DNA of 60,000 nucleotides from Owenia fusiformis (Eukaryota; Annelida; Polychaeta; Sabellida; Oweniidae), in assembly GCA_903813345.2 (NCBI GenBank), contig CAIIXF020000006.1:1180001-1240000 (forward strand). The letters run 5' to 3'. Each line of letters begins with the position of its first letter. Position 1 is the stretch's first letter. Positions 46,761-59,967 of this stretch are shown here, one piece after another. Under the pieces are notes generated by a model. It was not told the DNA's origin, did not search any database, and saw only the letters and a program-made list of their open reading frames with translations. A program made the position numbers and the translations under genes.

Positions 46761-47058
46761 TCTTACCACCGGATTTTACATTCATTTCTCATTCATTTTA
46801 TCAGTCATTTCTTTGTACATTATACGGACATGAGAAATTAAAAGTCCCTGTACAGGCATACAATCATGTACATAGACTGTTGTATCGGGTTAAAATTATT
46901 GGTTTCTCTCTATACATAATATGACATTGCACTTTTAGTCTTGCATCAAGCCCCGGGACAACCTGACAACCTCACTTATCCGCGTAAGCTTCAAGGATCG
47001 AGGTTGAACAGGGTGTTACAAGGCTTGAAACACGACTATGGTACATTTCAATAAAATT

Positions 47059-50000
47059 CTATCTATTGTAGATTAAAAAGTCTCTTAAATTGTGCCATAT
47101 ATTACTGTCATGATATAGATATGTCATGGATGATCGTAGACTAGGTTGAAGGGTGTCTTTCTCATATTCAAACATCCAGAGTACTACTCCCCATACTAGG
47201 GCAGCAAATACTGGGAATACGTCTCTCTTTGGTGCAGCCACGTAGCCTCGTTTCACTGCAAGTTTTGCCAAGCCATATATGATCCTTGATAGCAGATACA
47301 GATTGATCTGGAAAACAAACACAAATAATACAAACTAAAACAAAGAGGCACTGTGTTAGTAGGGACATTTTTGATATTCCTCAGTGTTTTTAAATTGGGA
47401 GCTGGGAATGATATTTATTTCATGTCATAGTTATAAAACTTCTAACATTAAAGTTTATGGCCCGTAGCCAGCTTTTGCTAAGGTGAGGGGGTCAATTTTT
47501 CTTTTTTTTGATTCCAGGGGAGTTTAAATTTGACAATTTTAACCCAAAATAACTTCAAAAGTGCTAGAAAATATTGAAGAACTGAATGATTTTGAACCCT
47601 CTGACCTGCTACTATAAAAGAATTGTTTTGAATTATTTGACTCACACTACATGTACAATAGCATTTTTGGTTTTAATTCATTGGTATTATTTAATTTCTG
47701 AACCTAAAACTACAATTAAACTTCTGCTGTTTAAGAAACAACATACGTGTCAGATTACATCCTAATATCCTTTGAAAATAAGCATTATTACATATTTGTT
47801 TTCTTTTGTTATTAATATACATGATCTGCACATCCTGTTTGCCTTGACAGATTTCTTATCCAATGTTAACCCAAGTTATCAAAACAAAGATAAACATTCA
47901 ATTATTCCAATAGAATCATGGACTTATTTTAAGATGAAATTTGTATTGCCACTTTTCAGCATATTTAGATGATCTTTTCAGTCTATTCCTGTGTGAATCC
48001 TTAAACAAAAATTACAACTTAAAAAAATATGTATCAACACATCAATGGTTGGGGGGAGATCTCCCCCTATGACAATCAGTCGGAAAGTTGCACAAGTATT
48101 AGGTATCATTGGAAAATGTACTCAATTCTCAGTATTTTGAGCTTACTTTTTACTATATTCAGCCATCATTGATGAAGAAATTCATTTTCTAAGAACATGG
48201 GGGTTTATCGTTTCCAGTTAAAACTACCGACAATTAGGGTATTTTGGTAACTTTGACCAGCTCGAAGTTTCGCTTAAACAAGCTTAATTCAGTTCTAAGA
48301 AAACCCAGAAAGTTACAGATCAAAAGTCAAACTACATGTTTCCTCTGTGGAATTAGTCAAGATAGAAGTTATCTTTCAAATCTATCTATATATTGAATTT
48401 TACATGATTCAGCCAAAACAACTTTATTGGATCCTGTATAAAAAATGTGTTTTTGTTCCCATGGAAATGATATGTTATTTATAGTTGAGAAGGAATATGG
48501 ATTTCATTCAATGGGCAAACAACCTTAGAACAAATTTTCTTGGGATTTATTTCAGAATTAAAAAAAATGGCTTTGTATAAAAAACCTCCTACCTCATACC
48601 CACCTACATGATCTTAGTTTAGTTTATTAAAGATCTTAGTTTATTAAATCTAGGTTTATGATGAATTATAGATGCATCTGTAACAACCCTTGATAGCAAG
48701 TTGCTACTACATCCCAGCTGGGTTCGATTCCCACTCGGGGCATCGAATTTAGCACACTTTCTTTCCATTTCTTTATCTGGTTTGTTGGATCTTAAAACAC
48801 ATGGACACATTAAAATGCATCCATATGCCTTTATTTATGGATCTGTCATCCGTCTAGTCATAAAATAAAGCCGGAATTGTAGAAATGTTAATAATTTGAG
48901 CTATTTTGAGATTAAATAATCTTTTAAATTGAACCCTTCAATGACTGTATCATGTTCCACGTAGGTGGGTATGAGGTATGAGGTTTTTTATTCAAAGCCC
49001 AAAAAATTGCCAAAATAAAGCGAACATAAGGCATGTGGCAAGGTATTATCATGGTTAAATATCACCACCTGTAAATGGTTACAAAAGTGTAACAATTGTT
49101 ACCGATGCTAATTTTTGTCACAAAAAGGTGGTAACATAAGTACTTAGGATAGAAGCATATTACATGTACTCATAAACATTAAAATGCCTTATCATTAGGG
49201 GTGGGACGGATAACCGAAATACCGAAAAACCGCGGTTCATAGCCTTCGGATCGGTTTTCGGATCACGGCCCTACTTTCGGATCAGCTTTTCGGATCGTTT
49301 TCGGATTAATATTTCATTGGTCAAGTATCAATAAAACAGTTAAAAACACTGTTCTACAGCAACATTTTTGATATTCCTAGTCCCTACCTTGTCTGTCTTG
49401 TCTGTTGCTAGCTCACTCGTTTACTAGATTCGTTTCGTATCCGCGTATTCGTATCCCTCGGTAATCAATCATGTGGTCCCTGGTAAATAATAAAGGTTTC
49501 TACAAGCATAAATTAGTTATTTTATTGGTTGTATTAAAAGAAAGTGACAGTCAGCAGTGAAGTCAGAGACAAAGCAGCTAATCATGTCAATCAATACAAA
49601 TCCTTAAAATGAATGAACCGAACCGAAAAAACCGAACCGACGGCTGATGATCCGAAAAACCGAACCGAACCGAACCGAAACGAACCGTCCCATCCCTACT
49701 TATCATCATACTATATCATACCTGTTCATTCACTTTATTGTAGTTGCCAAAGACATAGTATCCCCCTATGAACGCAGCAAAGAAGGAATGGTATTGTTCA
49801 GGTTTTTCCTCCAACCATGTTAGAATTGACGTCATTGTCTTGTAGAGGAACACAAAAGATGCAAGATTGCGGGAATGAGTCCAAGTTGCTTCAAATATAG
49901 ACCTCAGTTTGTCAGATAAACTAAAATGAAAAAACGCCATAAAATAAAAATTGTGGGTTTTATTTGACACATCAAAACGTTATTTTCAAAGAAGAAACAG

Positions 50001-52613
50001 TAGATAACAGTAGAGACATAATATGTTTCATATGTCTCTGATAATATCAAATTGAGGTACTGTAATTGGTTGGATTCAATATATTTTATTCTGTAAATAT
50101 TATATATACAGGATTATTCAAATTTAGTTCAAAACAGTACTGTCAACCCCCAAAGATTTTCTTGAAGACAGATTTTTTAGACCCAGTGCCCAAAATTTGC
50201 GGGATTTTACGGGACATCACCGAAATTTGCGCAATTTCGCAGGACATTTAAGGGATTTGACCGATTGTGCTAATAGGCCAAATTTTGATCGAATAATTCG
50301 TGGGATGATCAAATTTCGGAGTTTAAACCCCTGAACCAATCATTCTACTGTATACAAATTTTAAACCACACAATAAAAATCAACTCCTTTAGCATATGGT
50401 ATGCAACAGAATCTGGGAGTTGATATACAGAAAAACATGAAAAACTGCCTAATGTTAACATATCCAGGGACATATTTTTATTTAAATCTTTACAATTCAA
50501 CTAAATCATAATAATTCTGTTGTAAAATCAACAAGATTAACTAAGAATTGGAATCTAGAAAAATATCCCCCCTCCCCCTCCCAATGTACAATTATAGACA
50601 ATATATTAGGCTACAATATGCAGAGTTGTGCAATTGTGGTGTAAAATTCATTACAAAGCATTACCCTCCATAAGAATTTAACCTTATTGGAGATGATTCT
50701 TTGTTCTGGCATATATTTACTCAGAATATGTTGTCAGAAAATCATGGCAAGTTACATTTTACCCTACAGGTAAATTCATTGTACAGAGAGAAACGATATT
50801 TTCATGACAAAATTGACTGGCACATCTTGTGCAGGTCTAAAATTGAGAAGTTTTGTGATGAGAAAAAAGAATATACTTCTTGGCTTAATTTATTTACCTT
50901 CCAGTTTTGAAGAGAAACGTCATAACAACTGCATGGGGAGCTCGGATCTTTGCACCGTACCTGAAAAATATAATCATTGTGAAATATTGGGTTTGATTAG
51001 TATGAGTAATATTTACTCAATTCCCTATCCTGCAGCTAGATTACATGTATCTGTATATGATTTGAATTTTTCTGGAAATTAATCTAATGTCTACCCTTTA
51101 GAAAGGAATGTTATAAAAACCCTTCGACCTTCGACCTGCACCTTCGACCTTCACCTTCGACTTACAGGGTGTCCAAAAAGAAAATATTATAGAAGCTATT
51201 TTTGCCGATCTCAGACCACGCAAGAGTCACTTGATTTGTGGTTCACAGGTGAGATTATTAAGATCTTAAATTGTAGCAACGTTTGCAGTACTCTAGGTAT
51301 AGTTACAGGGGTGAAATAGCGTTTTCATGTTATCAAATTAAGATTCTGTTGATGTTGATCGGGTAGTCAATCGGGTACTTACTTCCTGGTTTTGATTCGA
51401 TTGAATCGAAGTAAAATTAGAGAAGTAGCGATCAATTACTGTTCTATTTATTGAGTTCCAATTATAGTCTTGTTGTGTGATCAATATCAAAACGGGATAT
51501 CGCGTCAATAACTTGTTATTTAACTTTGAAATCTTGTCCGAAAAGTAATGACGTCACCAGGCCTATAAAGTATTTCGCCGATGTAAACTCAAGAGATGAC
51601 AGCTAGCTTTCGACGAGGACAGAGCTCCGTTCATTTTCATAATCTATGTGAAGTTGGACTTTCAAAGAAATATTTTCGGACTTTGACAATTTTCATAAGA
51701 AAAGTCAAAGGTGCAGGTCGAAGGGTTTTTATAACTTTCTTTTTGGCCCGCTTTTTGGACACCCTGTAGGTCGAAGCTGATGGTCGAAGGGTTTTTATAA
51801 CATTCCCTTTAGAAACAAAAAAATTTACAAACAAACAAACAAAGCAATTGATGTGCATAACATTAAAGGGAAATAATGTAAGTGTCTATATCTCAGTTCA
51901 TCTGCATCTGTGGGAGGGGAATGCCTGTTACACAAGGTCTAGAACATCAGCCTAATGTATGTATGTAAGTGTTACATAAAGGTAAGACTCTAGGACTCCC
52001 TCAAAGAGATGCCTACTTAGTATCTTAGCAGATCAATAATCATCTTCAAAATAAGGGAGTTAGTGGTCAATATTGTAATTGTAAGCTTACGTCAAGGGGG
52101 CTCACTTCTCTGTCTATATAATTACAACATTGGAGAATAATCAACTCATCTAACACTTAAAATATATACCTCAATAAATTCTAGAAAATTTTAGGATTAG
52201 ATCTTAAGTGAAGACCTACATCATTTTGAGAGAATTTTTGACCAAAGGGGAGGGTTCGCTTTGGGGTTTGCTTGCACTCCTTGAACCCCCCTGGTAAGAG
52301 CCTGCATTAAATACATACTCGTTGGTTAAAGCAATAAAAGCAACATAAAAGTCCATTACAAGGGTCAATGTTCAGCAATTTGAAATTTTATATTTGATTT
52401 TTTCAAAATTTGATCAAAATTTTCAACTCTACACATTGATTTCTCAGAATCCGCACTGGATCAGAGCATGAATTATTGCAAAAATATATCGTTTAAGTAA
52501 TGAATAAAATGATCTTACACTGCTCCATTTCGAAGACCTTTAATAACTGCTAATAAAGGCTTAAATTGTCCAGAAGCCAGAAATTGGTTCACAAGTTGTA
52601 CTGCAGTCGCCAT
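47059..52613 (-). CDS. PXMP4: Peroxisomal membrane protein 4 (PMP24)
   Basis: Four exons join in phase: 52613-52519, 50960-50898, 49920-49722 and 47307-47059. They give a complete 201-residue protein (human is 212). Conserved stretches are GLRNGAVYGAKIRAPHA, VVMTFLF, WTHSRNLASFVFLYK, FFAAFIGGYYVFG, INLYLLSRIIYGLAKLAV, VWGVVLWMFEY and the C-terminal TLQPSLRSSMTYLYHDSN. It belongs to the Tim17/PMP24-related family of small multi-span peroxisomal membrane proteins, whose transport role is not settled. The first ATG sits in AAGATGGCG and is the natural start. All donors and acceptors are canonical. The introns carry a mariner-like element, a hAT-type element very close to the exon 3 donor, and a SINE-bearing MITE. 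Confidence 0.93.
48569..48999. mobile_element. MITE with about 35-bp inverted ends and tRNA-like core
   Basis: The left end GGCTTTGTATAAAAAACCTC...CATACCCACCTAC and the right end GTAGGTGGGTATG...GAGGTTTTTTATTCAAAGCC are inverted repeats. Inside is a perfect Pol III B box, GGTTCGATTCC (48721-48731), with a weak A-box-like TAGCAAGTTGC 30 bases earlier. The element may have captured a SINE. It lies in PXMP4 intron 3. Confidence 0.55.
49196..49698. mobile_element. Non-autonomous hAT-type element with 8-bp target duplication
   Basis: Termini TAGGGGTGGGACGG and CCGTCCCATCCCTA are inverted repeats with one mismatch. Both sides are flanked by CTTATCAT (49188-49195 and 49699-49706), a perfect 8-bp target duplication, the hAT hallmark. 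The 503-bp interior is rich in ACCGAA/TTCGGAT repeats and encodes no transposase. It sits in PXMP4 intron 3 next to the exon 3 donor. Confidence 0.85.
51165..51766. mobile_element. Tc1/mariner-like element inside a larger inverted repeat
   Basis: The ends CAGGGTGTCCAAAAAG and CTTTTTGGACACCCTG are perfect inverses flanked by TA (51163-51164 and 51767-51768). Outside them a second inverted pair (CCCTTTAGAAAGGAATGTTA on the left, complement ending near 51812 on the right) carries CCTTCGACC motifs. The same AGGTCGAAGGGTTTTTATAA phrase also recurs just inside the right end. This suggests nested or rearranged ends. No transposase frame was seen. It lies in PXMP4 intron 1. Confidence 0.6.
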
Positions 52614-53369
52614 CTTGAAATATCACGTGATATGGCGTACAAATTGCCCTTACAAAAAGTTATAGCGTTTGTATCAGGGTTCTGCATATGCATCTTGCCT
52701 ACATGGAACTCTTTTTAGAATCATAATGCAAAAAGCACATGATTATTCTGTATTTTGTTAGTATGAATCAATCCGTTATGGCAGTGTTAATCTTTTATGC
52801 TATGATTATTTATGAACTAATCCTTTAGATCATTGCGCTTAGGATTATGCATTTGTGTCCGATTCCAGCCAATCCAAACACAGTATTTCAAATAACTGCA
52901 CTGCATCATACAGCCAACTTACCACCCAAGGTCATTTATTGAATGGTTGTCAAAGTGACAAGTGGACTCTACAGATTGAAATTGATGATTTGCCAACTTG
53001 ACCCTTACAAAAAGTTTCATTGAAAATATGTTCTTTTAATGATTTCGTATCTTTTAGGTGTTTTCAAAGAAAATATTTTGCAATGTGTGAAAAGAATTTA
53101 AGTAGCTGATTCATTTCATTCAGGAATTATTTCCAAAACTTCACAGTCGATACTGCGCAAAGGTTGAAAAACACATTTTTGAGGAATGATTCAGTCTGCA
53201 ATGCACGGAGTCCAGGGCTTAAATCTTTTGACCAATCCTCTATTATTGTGCTACGATTATTCACTGAACTGATGGTTTATGATCGTACTGGAATATCTTT
53301 TATGATTGATTATCATGGGCTTTCTCTTGAAATTCCATCAGGTTATGCATGAACCAATTATTCATGGAT

Positions 53370-53960
53370 GTCTCAGGATTATGCATAAACTAATCCTTTA
53401 TGATTGTGTTAGGATTATGTATGAACCAATCCTTCATGATTGTGCTAGGATTATGCATGAACCAATATTAATGACTGTGTTAGGATTATGTATGAACCAA
53501 TCCTTTATGATTGTGCTAGGATTGTGCTTAAACTAATCCTTCATGATTGTGCTAGGATTATGCATGAACCAATCCTTTATGATTGTGCTAGGATTGTGCT
53601 TAAACTAATCCTTCATGATTGTGCTAGGATTATGCATGAACCAATCCTTTATGATTGTGCTAGGATTATGCATGAACCACTTCTTTATGATTGTGCTAGG
53701 ATTATGCATAAACTTATCCTTTGTGATTGTGCTAGGATTATGCATGAACCAATCCTTTATGATTGTGCTAGAATTATGCATGAACTATTTCTTTTTGATT
53801 GTACTAGGATTATGCATGAACTGAACTATTCCGTTGTGATTGTACAAGGATTATGCATGCACCAAACTTTTATGACTCTGTTGGGAACATGCATGACCAA
53901 TCCTTTATAATTGTACTTGTGCTAGGATTATGCATGCACCAAACTTTTATGACTATGTCA
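53370..53960. repeat. 36-bp minisatellite, about 16 copies
   Basis: The unit ATGATTGTGCTAGGATTATG (first 20 bases) continuing CATGAACCAATCCTTT is repeated head to tail with point changes. Because 36 is divisible by three, it creates overlapping open frames on the plus strand, which are not taken as genes. Diverged units continue on both sides. Confidence 0.9.
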
Positions 53961-56900
53961 GGATTATGCATGATCAATCCTTACGAGTTGTGCATAGGAT
54001 TAGGCATAAACGAATGATTGCTCATGACTATGAAAGAACTAATTCTTCATGATTATGCTCATGATGGTGTTGTGCATTAACAAGTCCTTTATGATAGCGT
54101 TTACGATTTTGCTTCTTCATGATTATGCTGACTATTGATTGTGTTTACTAAACTAGTATTATATTATGATTGTGATTAAACTTTGGAAAATGTAAATCTC
54201 AAGATTGTGTTCAAGCACCTTGGGTATCAAGGATTGCATATGAACTGGTCTCCAAGTCTATGGATCTCATGAAAATCAAAATGGTGAATTTTCATGAAAG
54301 GCTTCGATTATTTCTCATGCCAGTATCATCTTCTGATTATTGACATACTTCTCATAGAACTCCACTGCTAAGGATAGGTATCAATGTGGCGAACTGAATT
54401 CAACAATGTTTTTCTCTTAAACCAATTATTCTGTAAAAAAACATGGTTCTTTATGTAATGTTGATTGATTGACAACAATTTAATGTGAAAACTATTTATA
54501 TATATATTTTATATAACTGAATTTGTTAAGGTTTTTTGTTTTTTAGTGCAATTGTTTTTTGTTCCTTTCTACCAATTCTAAATACGTTGTGTTTATGTTG
54601 TTTTGTTCCAATGGGGTTCGGATAGATGTTTCATTTCATTCCAAACACATGGTTTTAGAGAAACATGTGTTCAAAAAGTTCACCATATCGATACCAATCC
54701 TTTGTAATTATGAAACTAATTACATGTATTTCAAAATGCTCACTTTTACTAATGCTAGTACAAATTGTTGAACGTTCGTAGACATTCATTGTGCTTTGGA
54801 CTGCATAGAAATAACATCTCTTCTGTGAACATCATATGATATTCAATAGCAATTAATTAAGAGAGGTGGATTCAGGCTAATGAGTTACAGTAGCCAACAG
54901 GACTGTATCGAACAATCATTGAATTTTATGTCAAATGGAAAAGTGGACACAAGCTTAATAATAAGTGGAAGTCCAGATATATTTCCTATTGACTAAATGT
55001 AAATGGACCTCTATAACAATAAGTGGAACACTTCCCAAATGGAATATAATGTTGGAGTACCAAGAGTGTTCCACTTAAACAAGTTTAACTGTGCCAAGAT
55101 TATTACATGAGGGTTCATAATTTTATGCAATGTATGAATATTCTGAAAATTCAGTGACCTACTTTTTGAATGCCTGGAATAGTTATTAGGACTCAACAAG
55201 TAATCTAGATGTATCAATGCACTGCAGTTAACATGCAAACAGTCACCACCTGCCATTTGTTACAGATGCTGAACACCAATCACTGAATGCTGAACATGGT
55301 CCCATAAAAAGTTGAAGACTATCAATATGTCACCACTTGTGATGGTGTCATGACAAAACTGAATGATATTAGAGCATGTATGGATAGGAATGAGTTATAT
55401 TATGTACCAACTCCAATTAGGAAGCCACTAAGATTTTTAACACTGTTGTATAATTCGGTCACTTCAGGTAAAATTGTGCCAAGAATGTGCATAAAATATC
55501 TCATGGTTGTTTCAGTCAGGATGAAATGTCAAGCTGAAATTGATTCGTGCCTTACTATTACTTTGCATATGTGCAATGTGATTTTCATCATGATTCCTTG
55601 AAATCCAAGCTGGAGTTTTTCCATGAATTGAAAAGCTGAATTGTCATTGAACTGTCCTCGACATGGATGGTTACTATAAAATATGCCATCTAACAATAAA
55701 AAGCTTTCTCAGAATACCAAGCCTGATTCTTGGCTGAGGTCATGGAGGCGTATGGTTCAGTGACGTCTTCATCGCCTGACACTTCCGCTGTGTCTTATCT
55801 CATTATAGCTGTAAGGTGTTGGTTTGTGTCTGGCTATGACAGTTCAAGCTTACATGTAAGTCCCTGCTTGAGGGTTGAAAAGTATTTGGACAAGATTGGA
55901 AATTCAACAGAGAGAGATGCTATAAGAATCAGAATGACTACAGTACATATTAATTTATCAAATTAATTGACTCAACAAACACTACACAGAATTCATTTAT
56001 TGCACTTAGTATATTTAGCTTTCTGAGAAACTGATATATTATACATTCACCAATACCCAATACTCTTACATGGCAAAAACCCATTTCTGAAAATGTTTCA
56101 CTAGTTGGATTGCCATTGTATGTTGAATATTGATATACTAACAAAGTTAGGCTCCAGCCAGGTTTCTGAAAACAATATTGATGGCATTTTGAAATTTGAA
56201 AGTATAAATTATTGGTTGCGAATTGCGATACAAGAATACTCATCATATAATATTGTATTCCCAGTATTTTTCATGTGCAATTCATTTCTTGCTTTTCATG
56301 TTTAACTCAAGAAACTCAAAGGGGTAGGAACAAAAAAATTCGAAGCAAATGTGTGACATATACGCAATTCGCGTGAAAATTCAGAACGTATTGCGTTAGT
56401 TTTTTCGGCATTAGTTTTTTGTTGTATCGGTGTTCATTTTTTTGATGTTCTTCTCCAGAAATATTTTTGCTAGACAATAATCAGAAAAATGCATATCTGC
56501 ATGACATATTCTGTCACGCAAAAAAACTGGCGTGACTTCAATTTCTCCAGAAAATGTGTGGCAAATACGTAAATTGCGGGACCGTTGACAGGCCTGCTTG
56601 AAGATTCAGAGAATAATGAAATTTAACTTCGCGAAATCCGAGTATTTCTAAAGTGTTCGTTTTGCACAGTTACATATAAAATGTATTTTTATATCTATGT
56701 TTAACAGTAAAATCTGAAGGTAAAAATGTCTCATGCAAAACCAATACTCCATATAAAGCAATGGCACTTGTCAGATGCATGATTTTTCACCCTTTGACTA
56801 CCCATGGCGACAGATATATCAGCCACATAATTTCTCACAAAAATGACTGCACTTTTGGCAAATTTTGTTCAATTTACACAAAAATATATCTCAAAATGTG

Positions 56901-57111
56901 TGTACTGTTTCTACATACAGATTTTTAGACTTAATCTGATTTTTGCTGATTCCATTTCAATTTTGTCAAATTGAAGAGGTTTTACAAAGAAACATTGTGA
57001 AACATTTACACAAAAATGTGTAGCCTTAGTTTAATGTTTTAGCACACAGGAAAAGCCATAAATTACATTTTAGATAAGCAAGTTTAAATTTACCTAAAAG
57101 ACTAGAATTGA

Positions 57112-57247
57112 CAGCAAAACCTGTATATCTGAATGCCATTGGGACCAGCCAAAAGAGTTTGGAATGGCAGGTGTTCACATTTCATGTATTTTTAACAAGG
57201 GAGTCAATGGTGTTTGAATAACATTGTTCAGATATACAGTTTTACTG
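57112..57247. mobile_element. MITE with CAG(C/T)AAAACCTGTATAT ends
   Basis: The left end CAGCAAAACCTGTATATCTG pairs with the right end CAGATATACAGTTTTACTG, with one substitution and one indel. The first 13 bases nearly match the termini of 25526-25712, so the two are probably one pogo/Tigger-like family. Confidence 0.6.
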
Positions 57248-57402
57248 CATATAATTTTTTCTTTCTCATTACACAACCTGTGCACAAAACATAATATTAA
57301 TTGTCTCATTTTTGCTCATCATGATTCAACACATAACTTATATATGATCCCATACGTGAATCTTGAATTCCAATTACTGGAACTTGTGAACTGACTTCTG
57401 AC

Positions 57403-58226
57403 TTAAAGGCCCCATGTAAAGTTTAAACCACTTTGGCTTATATTGTAGTCTTAACCAAGGTTATCAAAGTGTGATATGTGAAACTTTTTTTTTTAATTTC
57501 AAAAAGTGGTTTTTGATAGACTTTTTGTTCCAAAATTTGTGAATTTATTTAAAACCAACTTTTAGAGGTCACTTATATCTTCTAATAAGCCACAATTCAT
57601 ACCAATGCATAGCATACACCCTCCCATGTTTTTTGCCGAAAAAATTAAGAAAATCGGTTGATAAACAAGCGAGAAATGAACTTATCAGTGCATGAAAATG
57701 GTTCTGAGAAAAATGCATTTCAAAATTTTAGTTCTCATAGAAACCAATGGTACAATGATATCTAAAACATAATTTATTCTTCCTTTTAACCTGGTTAGAC
57801 AATCAACATTGGTTTTTTAGGAAAGTCTAGCATATTTAGAAAAGATTGACATCGAAAAAAAAAAGTTTTTGTTACCTTAGTGACATCACTAATGTTTCAA
57901 AATATTTTTGATAAGCTAAAACATTGAAGTGGCCCATTAAATATGACATTTTATTATTGAAATAGTGTGTCTTTTGTGTTCAATCTTTGCATTGGTGTTA
58001 AAAATATAATCTTTTTTTAAATGCATTAAAAATATTTGATGATTAAGAAATTTCAACTTTTTTTTAAAAATGGCGGGAAATTTGAATATTTGAGAAATGA
58101 AATGCTCACAACTTTTTTTTCAAAAAAAATTTTTTGTTCAAAAATCTCTAAAATCATTTTTTAAGTCCTGACAAATAGTAAATGAATGATAAAAAAATAT
58201 TTTCAAACTTTAGACGGGGACTTTAA
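57403..58226. mobile_element. TTAA-flanked inverted-repeat element
   Basis: The left end TTAAAGGCCCCATGTAAAGT and the right end (as complement) TTAAAGTCCCCGTCTAAAGT are inverted repeats of about 20 bases. TTAA lies at both edges (57403-57406 and 58223-58226), compatible with a piggyBac-type TTAA target, but TTAA could simply be the first bases of the repeat. The 824-bp interior is AT-rich and without a coding frame. Confidence 0.55.
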
Positions 58227-58975
58227 GCTGTATGTGTACTGAAAATAATATATGCATGCATGCACACAAAACACTTTTCAAAAGGTAAGTGGCTAAATGC
58301 ATGTTTGGTGAGAGACACATTGGACAACCATTAATATGCTTGTCAAATATAACCATATTGAATTAAAAAATATAGTGATTTCTTGTATGAAAAATAACAA
58401 GGGAAATTTTCGTAGATAAACACAAAAAATCTTTGCTCTGGCTTGATAGGATTTTGTCCATAGATTTGTCTTGTCTGTCATTTAGATTAACTACTTTAAA
58501 GATGAAGGATTGAAGTCTCACACCAAAGATGCATTTGTCCTCTTACATGTATATATCATTGTATTGATCCATCCCTAAATAATTATACTTATATCATAAT
58601 AAAAAACCTGTGACTCATGTGCTTAAACAGCACAAGAATTAGGCCATTTCTGAAAATTTGTAAAAAGAAAAGCAAGAGGTCCTAATTTTTTAAAATAAAA
58701 ATCAGAGCCATTTTTGTAATTTAGACCTACTTTCCTCCAAAATTAGGCCTATTTTGACAAAATATGTACCAAAGAGGCAAGCTTAATGGTATACACAAAT
58801 CACATCCAGTTCCTACTTGTAACTTTGCAGCAAGGACATGTAGCAACAATAAATAAATAAATGAACACATGTTATTCTAAGCAAAATTGTCTCTGTGCCT
58901 CCTATGACCATATCCCTATGACTGATATACATGCAAGAAATCAGGCTGTAAACATTAAAGACTACTACATGTATA

Positions 58976-59967
58976 CAGTGCGTATCAAAAAAATGCAACA
59001 GATCGTTATCTCGGAAAAGCACAAAACCAGTGATAACAGCATTGATTTCATTCAATGCACCATAAAGCCATGTGTCTCCTCTTTAGAATGATATATCATT
59101 CATTGATATTTGGTCATGGTTGGGCGAGTAATCATTCCATTTGCAAAGTGAGTAAAAATTAGCTTGTGACCAAGTAATAAACATAGCAAAAGTCAGTGTA
59201 CAGAGCCTGATGCAATATTGGAAGCAAACATAAAACCAATGCTGACTGCATCCTTTTCATTCAATGTACCAAAAAGCCAAATTAATCCTCTTTGCAAAGG
59301 AATATCATTCATTCACAGGGAGTCATGGCTGGCCGAAAAATCATTAATTTTGCAAAGTGGGGCAAAATTCAGCTCAGACTCAAGTTTCAAACATTGCAAA
59401 AGTCAGTACAAGGGACATAGGGGCTATTGGAAGAAGGTGTGACAGGTGTGGCATAGACAGTAAAGTGTTCATACCCATACTCTTGCAAGAATACATCCTA
59501 TACCCCTCCAAATTGCCACCACTTCCTTGCACACAGAGATGCGCTCATCTGTCCACGTCATGCATGGTTCAGCCCTGAGTCATCTGTGGGTTAAACCAGA
59601 GAAAACCAGCCCATTGGCAATTTTTTCTCGAGGTTTTGCAATATTTGGTGAAGGAATTGTGAGCACAGATGCTGCTGAGATAGCTCAAAAAAAAAAGTGA
59701 CAAGAATTCAAGTCAGGGGAACTTCCACTGGCACTTAGCCCTTGCACTGATTTTTGCAATATCTAAAACTTGGTCCAGAGCCGATTTTCACCCACTGTGC
59801 AAATGGAAGGATTTCTCACCCAACCATTACCACATGTGAATGAATGACATATCATTGCAAAGAGGAGAGACCTGGCTTTAAGGTACATTGAATGAAATTG
59901 ATGTAGTCATCACTAGTTTTGTGATTTTACGAAATAACTACTTGTTGCGTTTTTTTGATACGCCCTG
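58976..59967. mobile_element. Tc1/mariner-like element with CAG(G/T)GCGTATCAAAAAAA ends
   Basis: The terminal inverted repeats, about 37 bases and imperfect, are CAGTGCGTATCAAAAAAATG on the left and CAGGGCGTATCAAAAAAACG on the complement of the right. TA flanks are at 58974-58975 and 59968-59969. The interior has a roughly 190-bp unit present twice in direct orientation (near 59025 and 59230) and once inverted near the right end (ATTCATTCAATG-type phrases). No complete transposase was found. Confidence 0.65.

Larger units (their letters stand above)
42500..47058. other. Gene-free stretch between PNPLA2 and PXMP4
   Basis: No exon was recognised. The stretch holds a 20-bp hairpin, G- and C-runs, a repeat copy at 45454-45713 and a short tandem array at 46615-46760. 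The part next to 47059 should include the PXMP4 3' UTR; a minus-strand AATAAA lies at about 46493-46498. Confidence 0.5.

Noticed and set aside
53306-53910. Overlapping frames of 69-140 residues
   Set aside because: They are translations of a 36-bp minisatellite in different phases, with no splice context or known domain.
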